Source: Algoriphagus zhangzhouensis (GTDB lineage: Bacteria > Bacteroidota > Bacteroidia > Cytophagales > Cyclobacteriaceae). Taken from it: a stretch of DNA of 64,000 nucleotides. Both the position numbers and the translations under genes were made by a program. This document shows, piece by piece, positions 44,425 to 53,797 of this stretch. The notes below the pieces were generated by a model that saw only the letters and a list, made by a program, of their open reading frames with translations, searched no databases and was not told where the DNA came from. The stretch lies in contig NZ_FRXN01000001.1 in assembly GCF_900148515.1 (NCBI RefSeq), positions 806,001-870,000 on the forward strand, read 5' to 3'. Position 1 is the stretch's first letter; each line of letters starts with the position of its first letter.

Positions 44425-45042
44425 ATGCACATAGCTGTTGCAGGCAACATCGGTAGTGGAAAAACCACTTTAACCGAAAAACTGGCTAAACATTTTGGCT
44501 GGCAAGCGGAATTTGAATCTGCAGATGACAACCCTTACCTTCCTGATTTCTATGAGGATATGAAAAGGTGGGCTTTTCATCTTCAGGTTTATTTCCTCAA
44601 TTCAAGATTCAATCAAATAAAGCGGATTCAAGAAAGTCAAATCGATACAGTTCAGGATCGGACTATCTATGAAGACGCCTATATTTTCGCAGCAAACCTT
44701 TATAAAAGTCACTTATTAAGTGAGCGGGATTATTATAATTACAAGAGTCTTTTTGAAAGTATGACTCCGCATATCAATCCGCCTGATTTATTGATTTATC
44801 TGAAAGCAGATATTCCGAAACTGGTAGGACAAATTGAAAAAAGAGGAAGAACCTACGAGACTACCATGAGAATTGATTACTTGAAAAACCTCAATTCCCA
44901 TTATGAAGAATGGATAGCCAATTATAAAGAAGGAAAGCTTCTGATTGTCGATGTCAATAAGTTAGATTTCGTTGAAAATCCTGAGGACTTTTCACTAATC
45001 CTTGAAAAAGTTCATCGAGAAATTTTTGGATTATTCTCTTAA
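44425..45042 (+). CDS. Deoxynucleoside kinase
   Basis: A 205-residue cytoplasmic kinase salvaging deoxynucleosides to monophosphates (dNK/dGK/dCK family). The P-loop GNIGSGKTTL (about 7-16), the DRTIYEDAYIF motif with the catalytic base region (about 79-89), and the lid arginines RGRTYETTMR (about 135-144) are visible. It could supply dAMP, dGMP or dCMP; specificity cannot be told from sequence. It works alongside dCMP deaminase of this window in deoxynucleotide supply. It follows the hydroxybutyryl-CoA dehydrogenase gene by five bases and ends in a terminator. Confidence 0.92.
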   Translation: MHIAVAGNIGSGKTTLTEKLAKHFGWQAEFESADDNPYLPDFYEDMKRWAFHLQVYFLNSRFNQIKRIQESQIDTVQDRTIYEDAYIFAANLYKSHLLSERDYYNYKSLFESMTPHINPPDLLIYLKADIPKLVGQIEKRGRTYETTMRIDYLKNLNSHYEEWIANYKEGKLLIVDVNKLDFVENPEDFSLILEKVHREIFGLFS

Positions 45043-45044
45043 TC

Positions 45045-45069
45045 AAGCAGCTCAAAGCTGCTTTTTTTT
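45045..45069. terminator. Terminator after the deoxynucleoside kinase gene
   Basis: AGCAGCT pairs with AGCTGCT (extended by A-T) around CAA, followed by T8. The minus-strand GH43-like gene ends inside its T tract. Confidence 0.78.
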
Positions 45070-46108
45070 ATTTCAATGGAATTGTAATCACTACAGACTC
45101 ATCTCCTACTTTACCAGCCAAACCCAAGACTATTACTTTTCCATCTTCATGAAACACAAAAGGTCTTTCCAAACGATCTGGCTTCAAAATACTACCATCT
45201 TTCATTGTGAGTTCTTTGGGTGTGAGTACGTAATCAGAGGCTTTTTCCCAATTAATTCCATCTGGAGAACTCATCATACCTATAAAACCATGCGCATGAA
45301 AAACTGCATAATAATGATCCAAGGTCTCGTCATACCAAAGTGACATGTCTTCTGTATCCAAATCATCAATTACAGCTTTGGGAAGGATTTCAAAGGGACC
45401 ATCAGGCTTCTCTCCTATTGCCATTGCCTGATTGCGAATGAATCTTGTCTCATTTGGTTTATCTCCTTTTACGATTAGATAAAATTCCCCATCTCGTCCT
45501 TGGGTGATAGCTGGATTTACAGTCAAGGTGGAAATCGGACCAGAAGGCTCAATTAAAGGCGAATCTTTCCTTTGCCAAGGGCCATTTAAACTTTTAGAAA
45601 TGGCAACTCCGGTTCTTTGATTTGGTCTCAAAATCTTCCAATCTGGATGAGAATAGCCAGTTTGAGCGATTTCCATTAGATCTTCAGAATTGTAATTCTG
45701 ATCTTCTCCCAAATTGGTGGAGATATAATAGAGGTAATAGGTATCGCCGAACTTCTTAATTTTTGGATTGTGAGCAGTAATCGCATCCCAATTTCCTTTT
45801 CCTCTCCCCTCAAGCGCCGTTTCTACATAAGTCCATGGTCCAGAAGGCGAATCTGCAATAGCGTGAGCTATTTCTGAGAACAAAAGCCAACCTGTAAACT
45901 TACTTTCCTTGGGCCATCGGCTATAAAAAAGATGGTATTTCCCATCATCTCCTTTTATGATTGAACCTCCCCAATTATAATACCCTTCAGTTTTGAAAAT
46001 ATTGGATTCGTCAATTTCAGAAATACGATCTGAAATCCTCAGAACATCTTGAGCTAGTACTTGAAGAGAAAAAACTAGAAATAGTAGGCTAAAAAAGATG
46101 TTTTTCAT
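45068..46108 (-). CDS. Exported GH43/GH117-like beta-propeller glycosidase
   Basis: A 346-residue exported protein (signal peptide to about residue 19, LAQ) with a five-bladed beta-propeller of the GH43/GH62/GH117 clan type. Blade starts are recognisable by repeated 'D/N-G-x-Y-x-L/Y-Y' patterns, such as GDDGKYHLFYSRW, FGDTYYLYYIS and GRDGEFYLIVKG. Acidic residues in these blades would be the catalytic set. It could act on arabinosyl, xylosyl or anhydro-galactosyl linkages; the substrate is not predictable. The gene follows the 46135 gene by 26 bases on the same strand and may belong to that transcript. Confidence 0.8.
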   Translation of the reverse strand: MKNIFFSLLFLVFSLQVLAQDVLRISDRISEIDESNIFKTEGYYNWGGSIIKGDDGKYHLFYSRWPKESKFTGWLLFSEIAHAIADSPSGPWTYVETALEGRGKGNWDAITAHNPKIKKFGDTYYLYYISTNLGEDQNYNSEDLMEIAQTGYSHPDWKILRPNQRTGVAISKSLNGPWQRKDSPLIEPSGPISTLTVNPAITQGRDGEFYLIVKGDKPNETRFIRNQAMAIGEKPDGPFEILPKAVIDDLDTEDMSLWYDETLDHYYAVFHAHGFIGMMSSPDGINWEKASDYVLTPKELTMKDGSILKPDRLERPFVFHEDGKVIVLGLAGKVGDESVVITIPLK

Positions 46109-46134
46109 TCGTATTCAGATTTTTCGGGAAAAGA

Positions 46135-46779
46135 TTAGGCCAATTTTCTTATAAACCAATTCAATAGCATTTGCTGCTGTTCTTCATTGGGATTGACCAG
46201 AAGCTGATCCAATCGCTTAAGACTTCCGCCAGTCATGATGGTTTCATATGGCGACAGGCGAACTAATTTAAAACCATGGATTCTGGTTTGCAGGTCAGTT
46301 TGGACATCATTATAGGCTTGCAATTTCCAACCCGTCGCACCATTTCCTGAGAAATCTCCAGCATCAGAAGCTTCTCCAAACCAAGTCTGTGCAATCGGAG
46401 GACCATTCCAAATTCTACTTTGCATTCCAGCTTTCAGGCATTCCTTTTCGTAGGTTCTACAAAGCCTTCTATGTGCATCCACAAAAGGAAAATTCATTTC
46501 ATGATAAAGATCTGATCTAAAAGTAGTTAATCTATATCTGTTAAAATGAAGATGAAAGTCAAATAAGAACAAAAATCGATTGATTTTCCAGTCAAATTTC
46601 AGCTTTTCTAAAAGCGGGGTTTTACCATTTCCTCCTAAATCTTCAAAAACTTCTTGAAGCCAATTTTTCCCTTTTTGATCCAGAAATTTTGGATTCACTT
46701 CCAATTCAAAGTTTTCCTCTAAATCCACATCGCTGTTTCGGAGGATCTCCAGAAAATTCTCTACTAAAATATGTTGCAT
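46135..46779 (-). CDS. Conserved-looking hypothetical protein (unknown operon, gene 3)
   Basis: A 214-residue cytoplasmic protein with no signal peptide. It contains LFLFDFHLHFNRYRLTTFR (about 69-87), YEKECLKAG, the Trp/Gly-rich IWNGPPIAQTWFGEASDAGD, and a helical C-terminus. I recognise no family or catalytic site, although the DFHLHFN and GWKLQAYNDVQTDL segments look like conserved motifs. The gene begins three bases after the DUF2452 stop, so it is part of the same operon. No function is claimed. Confidence 0.82.
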   Translation of the reverse strand: MQHILVENFLEILRNSDVDLEENFELEVNPKFLDQKGKNWLQEVFEDLGGNGKTPLLEKLKFDWKINRFLFLFDFHLHFNRYRLTTFRSDLYHEMNFPFVDAHRRLCRTYEKECLKAGMQSRIWNGPPIAQTWFGEASDAGDFSGNGATGWKLQAYNDVQTDLQTRIHGFKLVRLSPYETIMTGGSLKRLDQLLVNPNEEQQQMLLNWFIRKLA

Positions 46780-46782
46780 TGA

Positions 46783-47241
46783 TTAATTGTTCTCTCTCAG
46801 GATTTCCCAAGTATGATCCGCTAAAAGTCTTACCTCTGCGACGAATGCAGCAAAGTTCTTTTTCCTTCCCCATTCTTCAGGAGCTATCATACTCAAAAAG
46901 TCAAAGCCGTCATCTTTTTGATAAAGGAAATAAACATGATTGATTAAAGGTTCGAATGAAATTGAAGCCTGATAAATTCGCTCTGACACTTGAACTCGAC
47001 TTTGGATTTGCTTAGCCTGCTCCGCCAAAAGCTGCATTTGCTCATAGATTTGAGCCATCTGCATATCAGTTTGACTGTGCATGGCTGCGACAGCCCTTCC
47101 GGTGATCTTCCCTTTGTCTTCAGGCTTTACAATAGCACTTCCCGAATGATGAGCATAGGGTAAAGTGTTTGGAGTTTCAGAAATTTTCTCCTTCATTTCC
47201 TCCAGGTCAATCTGATCGATATTTACCTTTTTTCCCTTCAT
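46783..47241 (-). CDS. DUF2452 domain protein (unknown operon, gene 2)
   Basis: A 152-residue cytoplasmic protein of the DUF2452 family. The conserved start TLPYAHHSGSAIVKPEDKGKI (about 21-41) is followed by a long helical part (about 50-90). FEPLINHVYFLYQK and a Trp-rich end (LSMIAPEEWG) close the domain. Its role is unknown. It starts directly after the stop of a 49-residue membrane protein and is followed after three bases by another unknown gene, so the three form a tight operon. Confidence 0.87.
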   Translation of the reverse strand: MKGKKVNIDQIDLEEMKEKISETPNTLPYAHHSGSAIVKPEDKGKITGRAVAAMHSQTDMQMAQIYEQMQLLAEQAKQIQSRVQVSERIYQASISFEPLINHVYFLYQKDDGFDFLSMIAPEEWGRKKNFAAFVAEVRLLADHTWEILRENN

Positions 47242-47391
47242 CTATTGCTCTTGATCTGTTGAAATACGCTCTTTCAAATTCCCTTTGGAACCTGGAAAAG
47301 TGGTTCTCTGGGAAATATCATACCCAATCCACATCATGATCAACATGAAAATGATGAAAATTATCAGAAATATTTTTTTGTTCCTCTGCAT
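47242..47391 (-). CDS. Small single-span membrane protein (unknown operon, gene 1)
   Basis: A 49-residue protein. The ATG at 47391 (MQRNKKIF) is preferred over an ATG at 47460, whose extra 23 residues are atypical. Basic N-terminus, one hydrophobic helix (about 8-25, LIIFIIFMLIMMWIGY), then a polar tail. Its TAG stop directly abuts the next ATG, so translation may be coupled. No family is recognised. Confidence 0.6.
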   Translation of the reverse strand: MQRNKKIFLIIFIIFMLIMMWIGYDISQRTTFPGSKGNLKERISTDQEQ

Positions 47392-47549
47392 AAAATTCGA
47401 CTCTGCCACGAAATTAAAGACTACAGACGATTCTGCCAGTTTTAAGTGAATCTTTAACAACAGAAATCATGCATTTTGAAAAATGTTTTTAATTTTAAAG
47501 AATAACCAAGCAGAATTTTTAATTCATATCCTTTTTTAGCCCACACACT

Positions 47550-47885
47550 ATGTATAAGTTTATCAGTGAGCATTCTATCTACCAGTATTTTGGTGATGAT
47601 GACCCGGAAATGATCCGAGAAATGATCCAAATTATTTTGGAAACCAATGTCAAAGATCTTCAGGAACTCGATGATTTTTTTGATAAAGCAGATTTTCCTA
47701 CCATTAAAAAAAGATGTCATAAGGCAAAGCCCAGTATGAGTTATATTGGAGCATTGAAAACACGAAAAGTGTTGGAGGATATTGAAGCAGATCTAGAACA
47801 TTCTCAGGAAAAAAACTCCGAATTAAAGGAGCATCTTGGGGAAATAGAAAAAGAGCTCAATCAGTTTCTGAAAGCACTGCCCTAA
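47550..47885 (+). CDS. Stand-alone Hpt (histidine phosphotransfer) protein
   Basis: A 111-residue four-helix histidine phosphotransfer domain. The phosphorylatable residue is His57 in RCHKAKPSMSYIGA (52-66), matching the HxxKxxxxxxG pattern of Hpt domains. It would shuttle phosphoryl groups between a hybrid kinase and a response regulator. No kinase is adjacent. An orphan response regulator is 39 kb away in this window. A peptidase gene follows 14 bases later, so co-transcription is possible but functional linkage is not obvious. Confidence 0.9.
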   Translation: MYKFISEHSIYQYFGDDDPEMIREMIQIILETNVKDLQELDDFFDKADFPTIKKRCHKAKPSMSYIGALKTRKVLEDIEADLEHSQEKNSELKEHLGEIEKELNQFLKALP

Positions 47886-47899
47886 CCAAGTAAACGTTC

Positions 47900-50278
47900 A
47901 TGAATCGTAAGATCTTTACTCTGGCAGCCCTTATTTGGCTGTCTTTTTCTGGTTTTGCACAAAGCCAACTCAGCGTAGAATACATCATGAGAGATCCCAA
48001 ATGGATGGGGTTTTTCCCCTCCAGACCCCAATGGAGCGATGATAGTAAAAGCATCTATTTCCAATACAACCCGGAAGGAAATCCAGCTGATTCTACCTAC
48101 GTCATCCACCTTCAAAATCCTAAGTCCTATACTGAGGTTTCTTGGAGAGAAGAAAATAAGCTGGAAAGAAACCAAGCGGATTTCAATAATGACAAAACCC
48201 TGAGAATATTTGTCGGTCCCAATGACAAATTGATCTTGGAAACCATGAAAACCGGTGAACAGAGAGAGGTTTTGAATTGGTATACCAGAATCAACAACCC
48301 TACTTTCTTGGCTGATGAAAACAAAATTGCTTTTGTTGCTGAACAAAACATTTTCGTTTTAAATCTTGAAAGTGGCGCTGTTAATAGAGTTACTCACATT
48401 TCAAACGGAACCAAACCATCTGAATCCAGAAGTGATAAAATGGATGAGAAGCCGAAAGGATTTGTGGAAAGGGAAAATCTAGAATTGCTTCAAGTAGTCA
48501 GAGAACGAGAAGAAAACGCAGAATTGCGTAAAGAATACAGAGATGCCACTCGCGATGACGTTGAAAAAGAATTTGTCTATTATACAGATGGTAAGAATCC
48601 TGCTAATCTTCAACTTTCGCCAAGTGGAAGGTTTGCCACTTTTACCTATTACAATTCAAGTTCAAACAAAAACACCAAAGTCCCTGATTATGTCGCGGCT
48701 TCTGGCTACACTGAGGAACTTAATGCAAGACCAAAAGTAGGTACTGAACCGACTACTTCAGAAATTGGAATTTATGATATCCATAGTGACTCGGTTTATT
48801 TCATCAATACCTCTACCCTACCAGGATTGCAGGATTTGCCAGACTATGTAACTGATTATCCAGACAAAGAATGGAAAAAAGAAGATCGTAAGTTGTCCCT
48901 TTTCGGACCCGTATTTTCTTCTGATGGCAGCAAAGCCATCATTCAAGCAAGATCCTTTGACAACAAGGACAGATGGATCGCTGAAGTTGATTTGGAGACA
49001 GGAGAATTGAAAACTCTGGATAGACAAAGAGACGAAGCTTGGATCGGTGGACCTGGAATTGGCTGGACATTCTCGGGAGGAACCTTGAGTTGGTTGCCAG
49101 ACAATAAGCATATCTATTTCCAATCGGAAGAAACTGGTTATTCTCATCTATACGTTTTAGATACCGAAACCGGTAAGAAAAAAGCTTTGACATCAGGAAA
49201 CTTTGAGATTTTTGATCCATTCATTTCTAAAGATCAAAAGTCTTGGTATTTGACTACTTCTGAAGTGGATCCAGGGGAAAGACATTTCTACAAAATGCCT
49301 TTAATGGGTGGAAAAATGGAGAAATTAACTTCTATGACTGGAAACAATGATGTCACTCTTTCTCCTGATGAAAAGCAATTGGCAATCATTTATTCCTACT
49401 CCAATAAGCCAGCTGAGCTTTATCTTCAAGAAAACAAGGTAGGTGCAAAAGCAGAGCAATTGACTTCCGGTCAAAGCAATGAGTTTAAGTCCTACGATTG
49501 GAGAGATCCAGAAATCATCCATTTCAAAGCTCAAGATGGTGCGATGGTTCCAGCAAGAATTTATGAACCAGATCCAGCCAAGAAAAATGGTGCTGCAGTA
49601 ATCTTTGTACATGGTGCAGGTTACCTTCAAAACGTCCACAAATGGTGGAGCAGTTATTTTAGAGAGTATATGTTCCATAATCTACTTGCAGACCTTGGTT
49701 ACACGGTATTGGACATTGATTACCGAGCATCGGCAGGCTATGGTAGAGATTGGAGAACGGGAATTTATCGTCACATGGGTGGAAAGGACCTTTCTGACCA
49801 AGTAGATGGGGCCAAGCACTTGATCTCAAACTATGGAGTCGATGCAGATCGAATCGGAATTTACGGTGGTAGTTACGGAGGCTTTATCACCTTGATGGCG
49901 CTATTTACCGAACCAGATGTATTCAAATCCGGAGCAGGTTTGCGATCAGTTACAGATTGGGCTCATTACAACCATGGATATACTGCGAACATTCTCAATA
50001 CTCCTGAAGAAGATCCTATTTCTTATAGACGTTCCTCTCCTATTTACTTTGCTGAAGGATTGAAAGGCAATCTTTTAATGGCACATGGAATGGTAGATGT
50101 GAATGTTCATTTCCAAGATGTGGTGAGACTATCTCAACGCCTAATAGAGCTTGGAAAAGAAAATTGGGAAATGGCAATTTATCCAGTGGAAGATCATGGC
50201 TTTGTAGAGCCAAGTTCTTGGACAGATGAATACAAACGAATTTTAAAATTATTCAACAGTACATTGATCAATGAATAA
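47900..50278 (+). CDS. Exported S9 family prolyl oligopeptidase (DPP4/acylaminoacyl-peptidase-like)
   Basis: A 792-residue exported serine peptidase with a signal peptide (about 1-23). An N-terminal propeller-like region (about 30-500) holds DPP4-type strands such as LSWLPDNKHIYFQSEETGYSHLY. The alpha/beta-hydrolase domain (about 530-790) carries the triad: Ser658 in GGSYGGF, Asp about 733 in MVDVNVH, and His766 in EDHGF. Such enzymes cleave dipeptides from peptides, often after Pro or Ala. Its end overlaps the start of the gamma-glutamyltransferase gene by eight bases, so they form a coupled operon for extracellular peptide breakdown. Confidence 0.94.
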   Translation: MNRKIFTLAALIWLSFSGFAQSQLSVEYIMRDPKWMGFFPSRPQWSDDSKSIYFQYNPEGNPADSTYVIHLQNPKSYTEVSWREENKLERNQADFNNDKTLRIFVGPNDKLILETMKTGEQREVLNWYTRINNPTFLADENKIAFVAEQNIFVLNLESGAVNRVTHISNGTKPSESRSDKMDEKPKGFVERENLELLQVVREREENAELRKEYRDATRDDVEKEFVYYTDGKNPANLQLSPSGRFATFTYYNSSSNKNTKVPDYVAASGYTEELNARPKVGTEPTTSEIGIYDIHSDSVYFINTSTLPGLQDLPDYVTDYPDKEWKKEDRKLSLFGPVFSSDGSKAIIQARSFDNKDRWIAEVDLETGELKTLDRQRDEAWIGGPGIGWTFSGGTLSWLPDNKHIYFQSEETGYSHLYVLDTETGKKKALTSGNFEIFDPFISKDQKSWYLTTSEVDPGERHFYKMPLMGGKMEKLTSMTGNNDVTLSPDEKQLAIIYSYSNKPAELYLQENKVGAKAEQLTSGQSNEFKSYDWRDPEIIHFKAQDGAMVPARIYEPDPAKKNGAAVIFVHGAGYLQNVHKWWSSYFREYMFHNLLADLGYTVLDIDYRASAGYGRDWRTGIYRHMGGKDLSDQVDGAKHLISNYGVDADRIGIYGGSYGGFITLMALFTEPDVFKSGAGLRSVTDWAHYNHGYTANILNTPEEDPISYRRSSPIYFAEGLKGNLLMAHGMVDVNVHFQDVVRLSQRLIELGKENWEMAIYPVEDHGFVEPSSWTDEYKRILKLFNSTLINE

Positions 50279-51983
50279 ATTCATATTAACTCAAAAGCTA
50301 TTGCTGGTATCAGCAATAGCTTTTTTTATTACTTCTTGTAACCCAGAGACTCCAACAGCTACACCTAAAACAGGATTGATTTCCGATCATGCCATGGTGG
50401 TTTCAGCAAGAAAAGAAGCCTCAGATATCGGGATTGCAATTCTTGAAAAAGGAGGAAATGCCTTTGACGCTATGATGGCAACTGAAATGGCTTTGGCAGT
50501 CACCTACCCTTTCGCTGGAAATTTGGGAGGCGGAGGCTTTGCTGTTTTCAGAATGGCTGATGGAAGCATTGGCTCTGTCGATTACAGAGAAAAAGCTCCT
50601 TTGGCAGCTGACAGGAACATGTATCTGGATGAAAATGGAGACATCATCCCAGGTTTAAGTACCAAAGGAGCATTAGCTTCAGGAGTACCGGGAACCATTG
50701 CAGGTATATTTGCTGCTCAGGAAAAATTTGGAAAATTAAGCCCTGCTGAAGTATTGGCTCCAGTTATCGAATTGGCAGAAAAAGGCTTTGTGGTGACCGA
50801 AAACCAGGCCAATCGATTTGCTCGATTGAAAGACACTTTCATCGAAGTCAATGGACCAGAAACTTTCTATGCAAAGGATATCCAAGCCGGTCAAACACTC
50901 ACCAATCCAGCCCTAGCTGAAACATTGAAAAGAATTGCGGCCAATGGTAAAGAAGAGTTTTACTCCGGAGAAACTGCTCAATTATTGGTAGACCACATGG
51001 AAAAAATCGGTGGAATCATTACCAAAGAGGATTTAGCTAGCTATGAAGCCGCCTGGAGAGAGCCTATTGTTTTTGATTATCAAGATTTGAAAATCATCTC
51101 CATGTCTCCGCCAAGTTCTGGAGGAATTACAATTGGTCAGATTTTCGAGATGATTGAGCCTTTTGATTTGAAAGAGTATGGTCATAATTCACCTGAGTAC
51201 ATTCAGGTTTTGGTAGAAGCTGAAAGAAGAGCTTATGCTGATAGAAACTTCTACTTAGGAGATCCAGATTTTGTTGATATTCCAGTGGAAGAGCTATTGG
51301 ATGCAAACTATTTAAAAGTGAGAATGTCAAGTTTCTCGATGGAAAAAGCCACCAAATCTGAGGATATAGCTGAAGGGAAAATCGCTTTTGCAGAAAGCAT
51401 GGAAACAACCCACTACTCTATCGTTGATCAGGAAGGAAATGCTATTTCAGTTACAACGACCTTGAATGGTGCCTATGGTTCCAAGGTTTACATTGACGAG
51501 CTGGGCTTTTTTATGAACAATGAAATGGATGACTTTAGCTCCAAAGCCGGAGAGCCAAACATGTTTGGATTGATCGGTGCTGAGGCTAACAGCATAGCTC
51601 CTGGGAAAAGAATGTTAAGCTCTATGACCCCAACAATCGTTGAGAAAGGTGGAAAACTCTGGATGGTGGTCGGGACACCTGGTGGATCGACGATTATCAC
51701 ATCTGTAGTTCAAACCATCCTGAATGTTTCTCAATTCGATATGAGCATGCAGGAGGCGGTGGAATCACCACGATTCCATCATCAGTGGCTTCCAGACTTA
51801 GTCAGCTTTGAACCGGAATCTTTCGATAGTACATTGATCGCAAAATTGAAAGGCAGAGGATACAATATCCGAGAAAGCAATAATCCAATCATCGGAAAGG
51901 TGGATGCTATTTTGGTGCTTCCAAATGGCAAACTAGAAGGTGGTGCTGATCCACGAGGTGATGATGCAGCTTCAGGATTTTAA
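50271..51983 (+). CDS. ggt: Gamma-glutamyltransferase lipoprotein
   Basis: A 570-residue N-terminal nucleophile hydrolase that cleaves gamma-glutamyl bonds of glutathione and gamma-glutamyl peptides. The signal sequence ends at FFITSC (Cys23), so it is a lipoprotein. The precursor should self-cleave just before the catalytic Thr379 in ETTHYSIVD, giving a large and a small subunit. GGGGF (about 83-87) and PGGSTIITSVVQ (small subunit) are also typical. It overlaps the upstream S9 peptidase gene by eight bases and is followed by a strong terminator. It would free amino acids for import. Confidence 0.95.
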   Translation: MNKFILTQKLLLVSAIAFFITSCNPETPTATPKTGLISDHAMVVSARKEASDIGIAILEKGGNAFDAMMATEMALAVTYPFAGNLGGGGFAVFRMADGSIGSVDYREKAPLAADRNMYLDENGDIIPGLSTKGALASGVPGTIAGIFAAQEKFGKLSPAEVLAPVIELAEKGFVVTENQANRFARLKDTFIEVNGPETFYAKDIQAGQTLTNPALAETLKRIAANGKEEFYSGETAQLLVDHMEKIGGIITKEDLASYEAAWREPIVFDYQDLKIISMSPPSSGGITIGQIFEMIEPFDLKEYGHNSPEYIQVLVEAERRAYADRNFYLGDPDFVDIPVEELLDANYLKVRMSSFSMEKATKSEDIAEGKIAFAESMETTHYSIVDQEGNAISVTTTLNGAYGSKVYIDELGFFMNNEMDDFSSKAGEPNMFGLIGAEANSIAPGKRMLSSMTPTIVEKGGKLWMVVGTPGGSTIITSVVQTILNVSQFDMSMQEAVESPRFHHQWLPDLVSFEPESFDSTLIAKLKGRGYNIRESNNPIIGKVDAILVLPNGKLEGGADPRGDDAASGF

Positions 51984-51988
51984 AATTG

Positions 51989-52022
51989 AAAAAGTCCTTC
52001 TGATTAATCAGAAGGACTTTTT
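51989..52022. terminator. Bidirectional terminator between ggt and the phosphoesterase gene
   Basis: A near-perfect palindrome centred at 52005/52006 (AAAAAGTCCTTCTGAT pairing with ATCAGAAGGACTTTTT), with A-rich and T-rich ends. Confidence 0.9.
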
Positions 52023-52043
52023 TCTATCAAATGGAATTAACTT

Positions 52044-53546
52044 TTATACAATCCTCTTAGTATACAAATTCCCAAATCTATCCTTTGCTTCCACAACCAA
52101 ATTGTTCGTAGAGTTTGGTTGGAAGAAGAACATGTGATCTGTCAATTGAGGTTCTACCCATGACCTTCTTTCAGGTAGGCTCGGTCCAGTATGCAATTCC
52201 ATACTCCATGGGTCTTTGGCCACAATCTTCATAGGAGCAGCTACTTTAACCCCATTTTCATACCAAGCTAAATCCCATTCAGGATCATAGTTCCAGCAAT
52301 TCAAAGAATAGAAATCAGGGAAATCTGGATGATATCCGCTTTTATAAACCCTAAACTGCTCCTCGATATCCAATCCCGTGCCTTTGTATTGCCATTGAAT
52401 TTCTGAGCCTTTCGCTTCATATACCGCATAGCCATTTGGAGTCCCATCATAGCAAATCGGTCCTGACCACCAAGCTCCACAGACTGTTCCGTGACAATGT
52501 TCATAAACATGGCCTGAAATCATATTATCATTAAAGTGGGTATGGCCAGACATGATATGGGCTTGATACCCCTCTAGCATTCTATACAAATGTTGTCTGT
52601 TACTCACGGTTCCACCGATGGTATCCCTTTCTGGATATCTAGTCACTGCACCTGTATAAGTTGGGATATGAAGAGAAACCACCACTGTTTTCCCCTTTTC
52701 AACCTGAGCTAGATCCTGCTCTAGCCAAGCCAACTGTTCCTCAGGTATGTATCCAATATACTTTTGGCCAGAATCTCTTCCCAAATAAAAGACATCATCC
52801 AGCACCACAAAATGTACCTCTCCTCTATTCCAAGAATAATAAGTTGGTCCAAAGTGGCCCTTGAAAGTAGAAGTGGTCTGTTCATCAGAACGAACTTTGA
52901 AGTCTAAATCATGATTTCCAACTACTTGAAAAAAAGGAATTCCAGTAGCCTCAATCCCTTGATTGTATTCTTTGAAAAGGTCCAAATGATCATAAACCAA
53001 ATCTCCGCAACCTATCCCGAAAATATTGGGATCATTGATGGACTTGATGGTTTTCTGAACATCGGGAATCGAAACAGTTAATAATTGATTCGCATCGTAA
53101 TCATCCTGAATCTGGGTATCAGAAAGCAATAAAAAATGATGATTATCGTCAGAATTGGCTGATTTTTTCAAATCAAAAGAAACAGTCATTGAAGACTTAC
53201 TTTTATCTAGTGGATTAAAAAAGCTTGCTGATCCATTTGCCTGTTTGGCGATTTCATACCCCGAAGGCAAGGAAACAAAAACAAAATCACGGTCATTTCC
53301 CGATACAAATTCGAAATCTCCTCTCGCATCAGTTTTGCTGACAACACGACCATCTGAAACAGCCACATTAGCGATTCCTTTTCCTGAAGAAGTAACTCTT
53401 CCTTTCACTTTAATTGGTGCAAAAACAGTTGGAATCCTAAAATCAGCCTGATTCTGAAATTCCTTTGAAAAAGCTAAATCTCCCAGGCTCAACCATCCAA
53501 CTGAAGTCAAACCTAAGCCTTTGATAAAATCTCGTCTATTAAACAT
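52044..53546 (-). CDS. Tat-exported calcineurin-like metallophosphoesterase
   Basis: A 500-residue exported phosphoesterase. The twin-arginine signal (NRRDFIKGLG, 3-12) is followed by a carboxypeptidase-regulatory-like beta domain (about 45-115). The metallophosphatase core shows DTQIQDD, GCGDLVYDH, VGNHDLDF and the late SGHTHFND dimetal motif. A C-terminal domain of the calcineurin-like family type (about 375-500) closes the protein. It probably hydrolyses a phosphate ester in the periplasm; the substrate is unknown. It has no co-directional partner, with a terminator at its end and a long non-coding stretch upstream. Confidence 0.92.
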   Translation of the reverse strand: MFNRRDFIKGLGLTSVGWLSLGDLAFSKEFQNQADFRIPTVFAPIKVKGRVTSSGKGIANVAVSDGRVVSKTDARGDFEFVSGNDRDFVFVSLPSGYEIAKQANGSASFFNPLDKSKSSMTVSFDLKKSANSDDNHHFLLLSDTQIQDDYDANQLLTVSIPDVQKTIKSINDPNIFGIGCGDLVYDHLDLFKEYNQGIEATGIPFFQVVGNHDLDFKVRSDEQTTSTFKGHFGPTYYSWNRGEVHFVVLDDVFYLGRDSGQKYIGYIPEEQLAWLEQDLAQVEKGKTVVVSLHIPTYTGAVTRYPERDTIGGTVSNRQHLYRMLEGYQAHIMSGHTHFNDNMISGHVYEHCHGTVCGAWWSGPICYDGTPNGYAVYEAKGSEIQWQYKGTGLDIEEQFRVYKSGYHPDFPDFYSLNCWNYDPEWDLAWYENGVKVAAPMKIVAKDPWSMELHTGPSLPERRSWVEPQLTDHMFFFQPNSTNNLVVEAKDRFGNLYTKRIV

Positions 53547-53797
53547 TGATAAAAAGGGTTGATGTGAATTGATTACTCAAGGTGCATTTTTTAATCTTCA
53601 CCGATAGAGCAGGAAATATAATTTATCAATTTCTTAACACCCCTGAAACAAAAATCATGGAAATGCCTTCCGCTCCGGGTTGGACTTCCACGGAATATTT
53701 AGCAATTTAAACAACTGATTTTGTATCCATTATAGGATTCACCTTTACCTGACTATTCAGGCTTTTTAATGATTTTTCAATTTAAACTTTCAAATAT

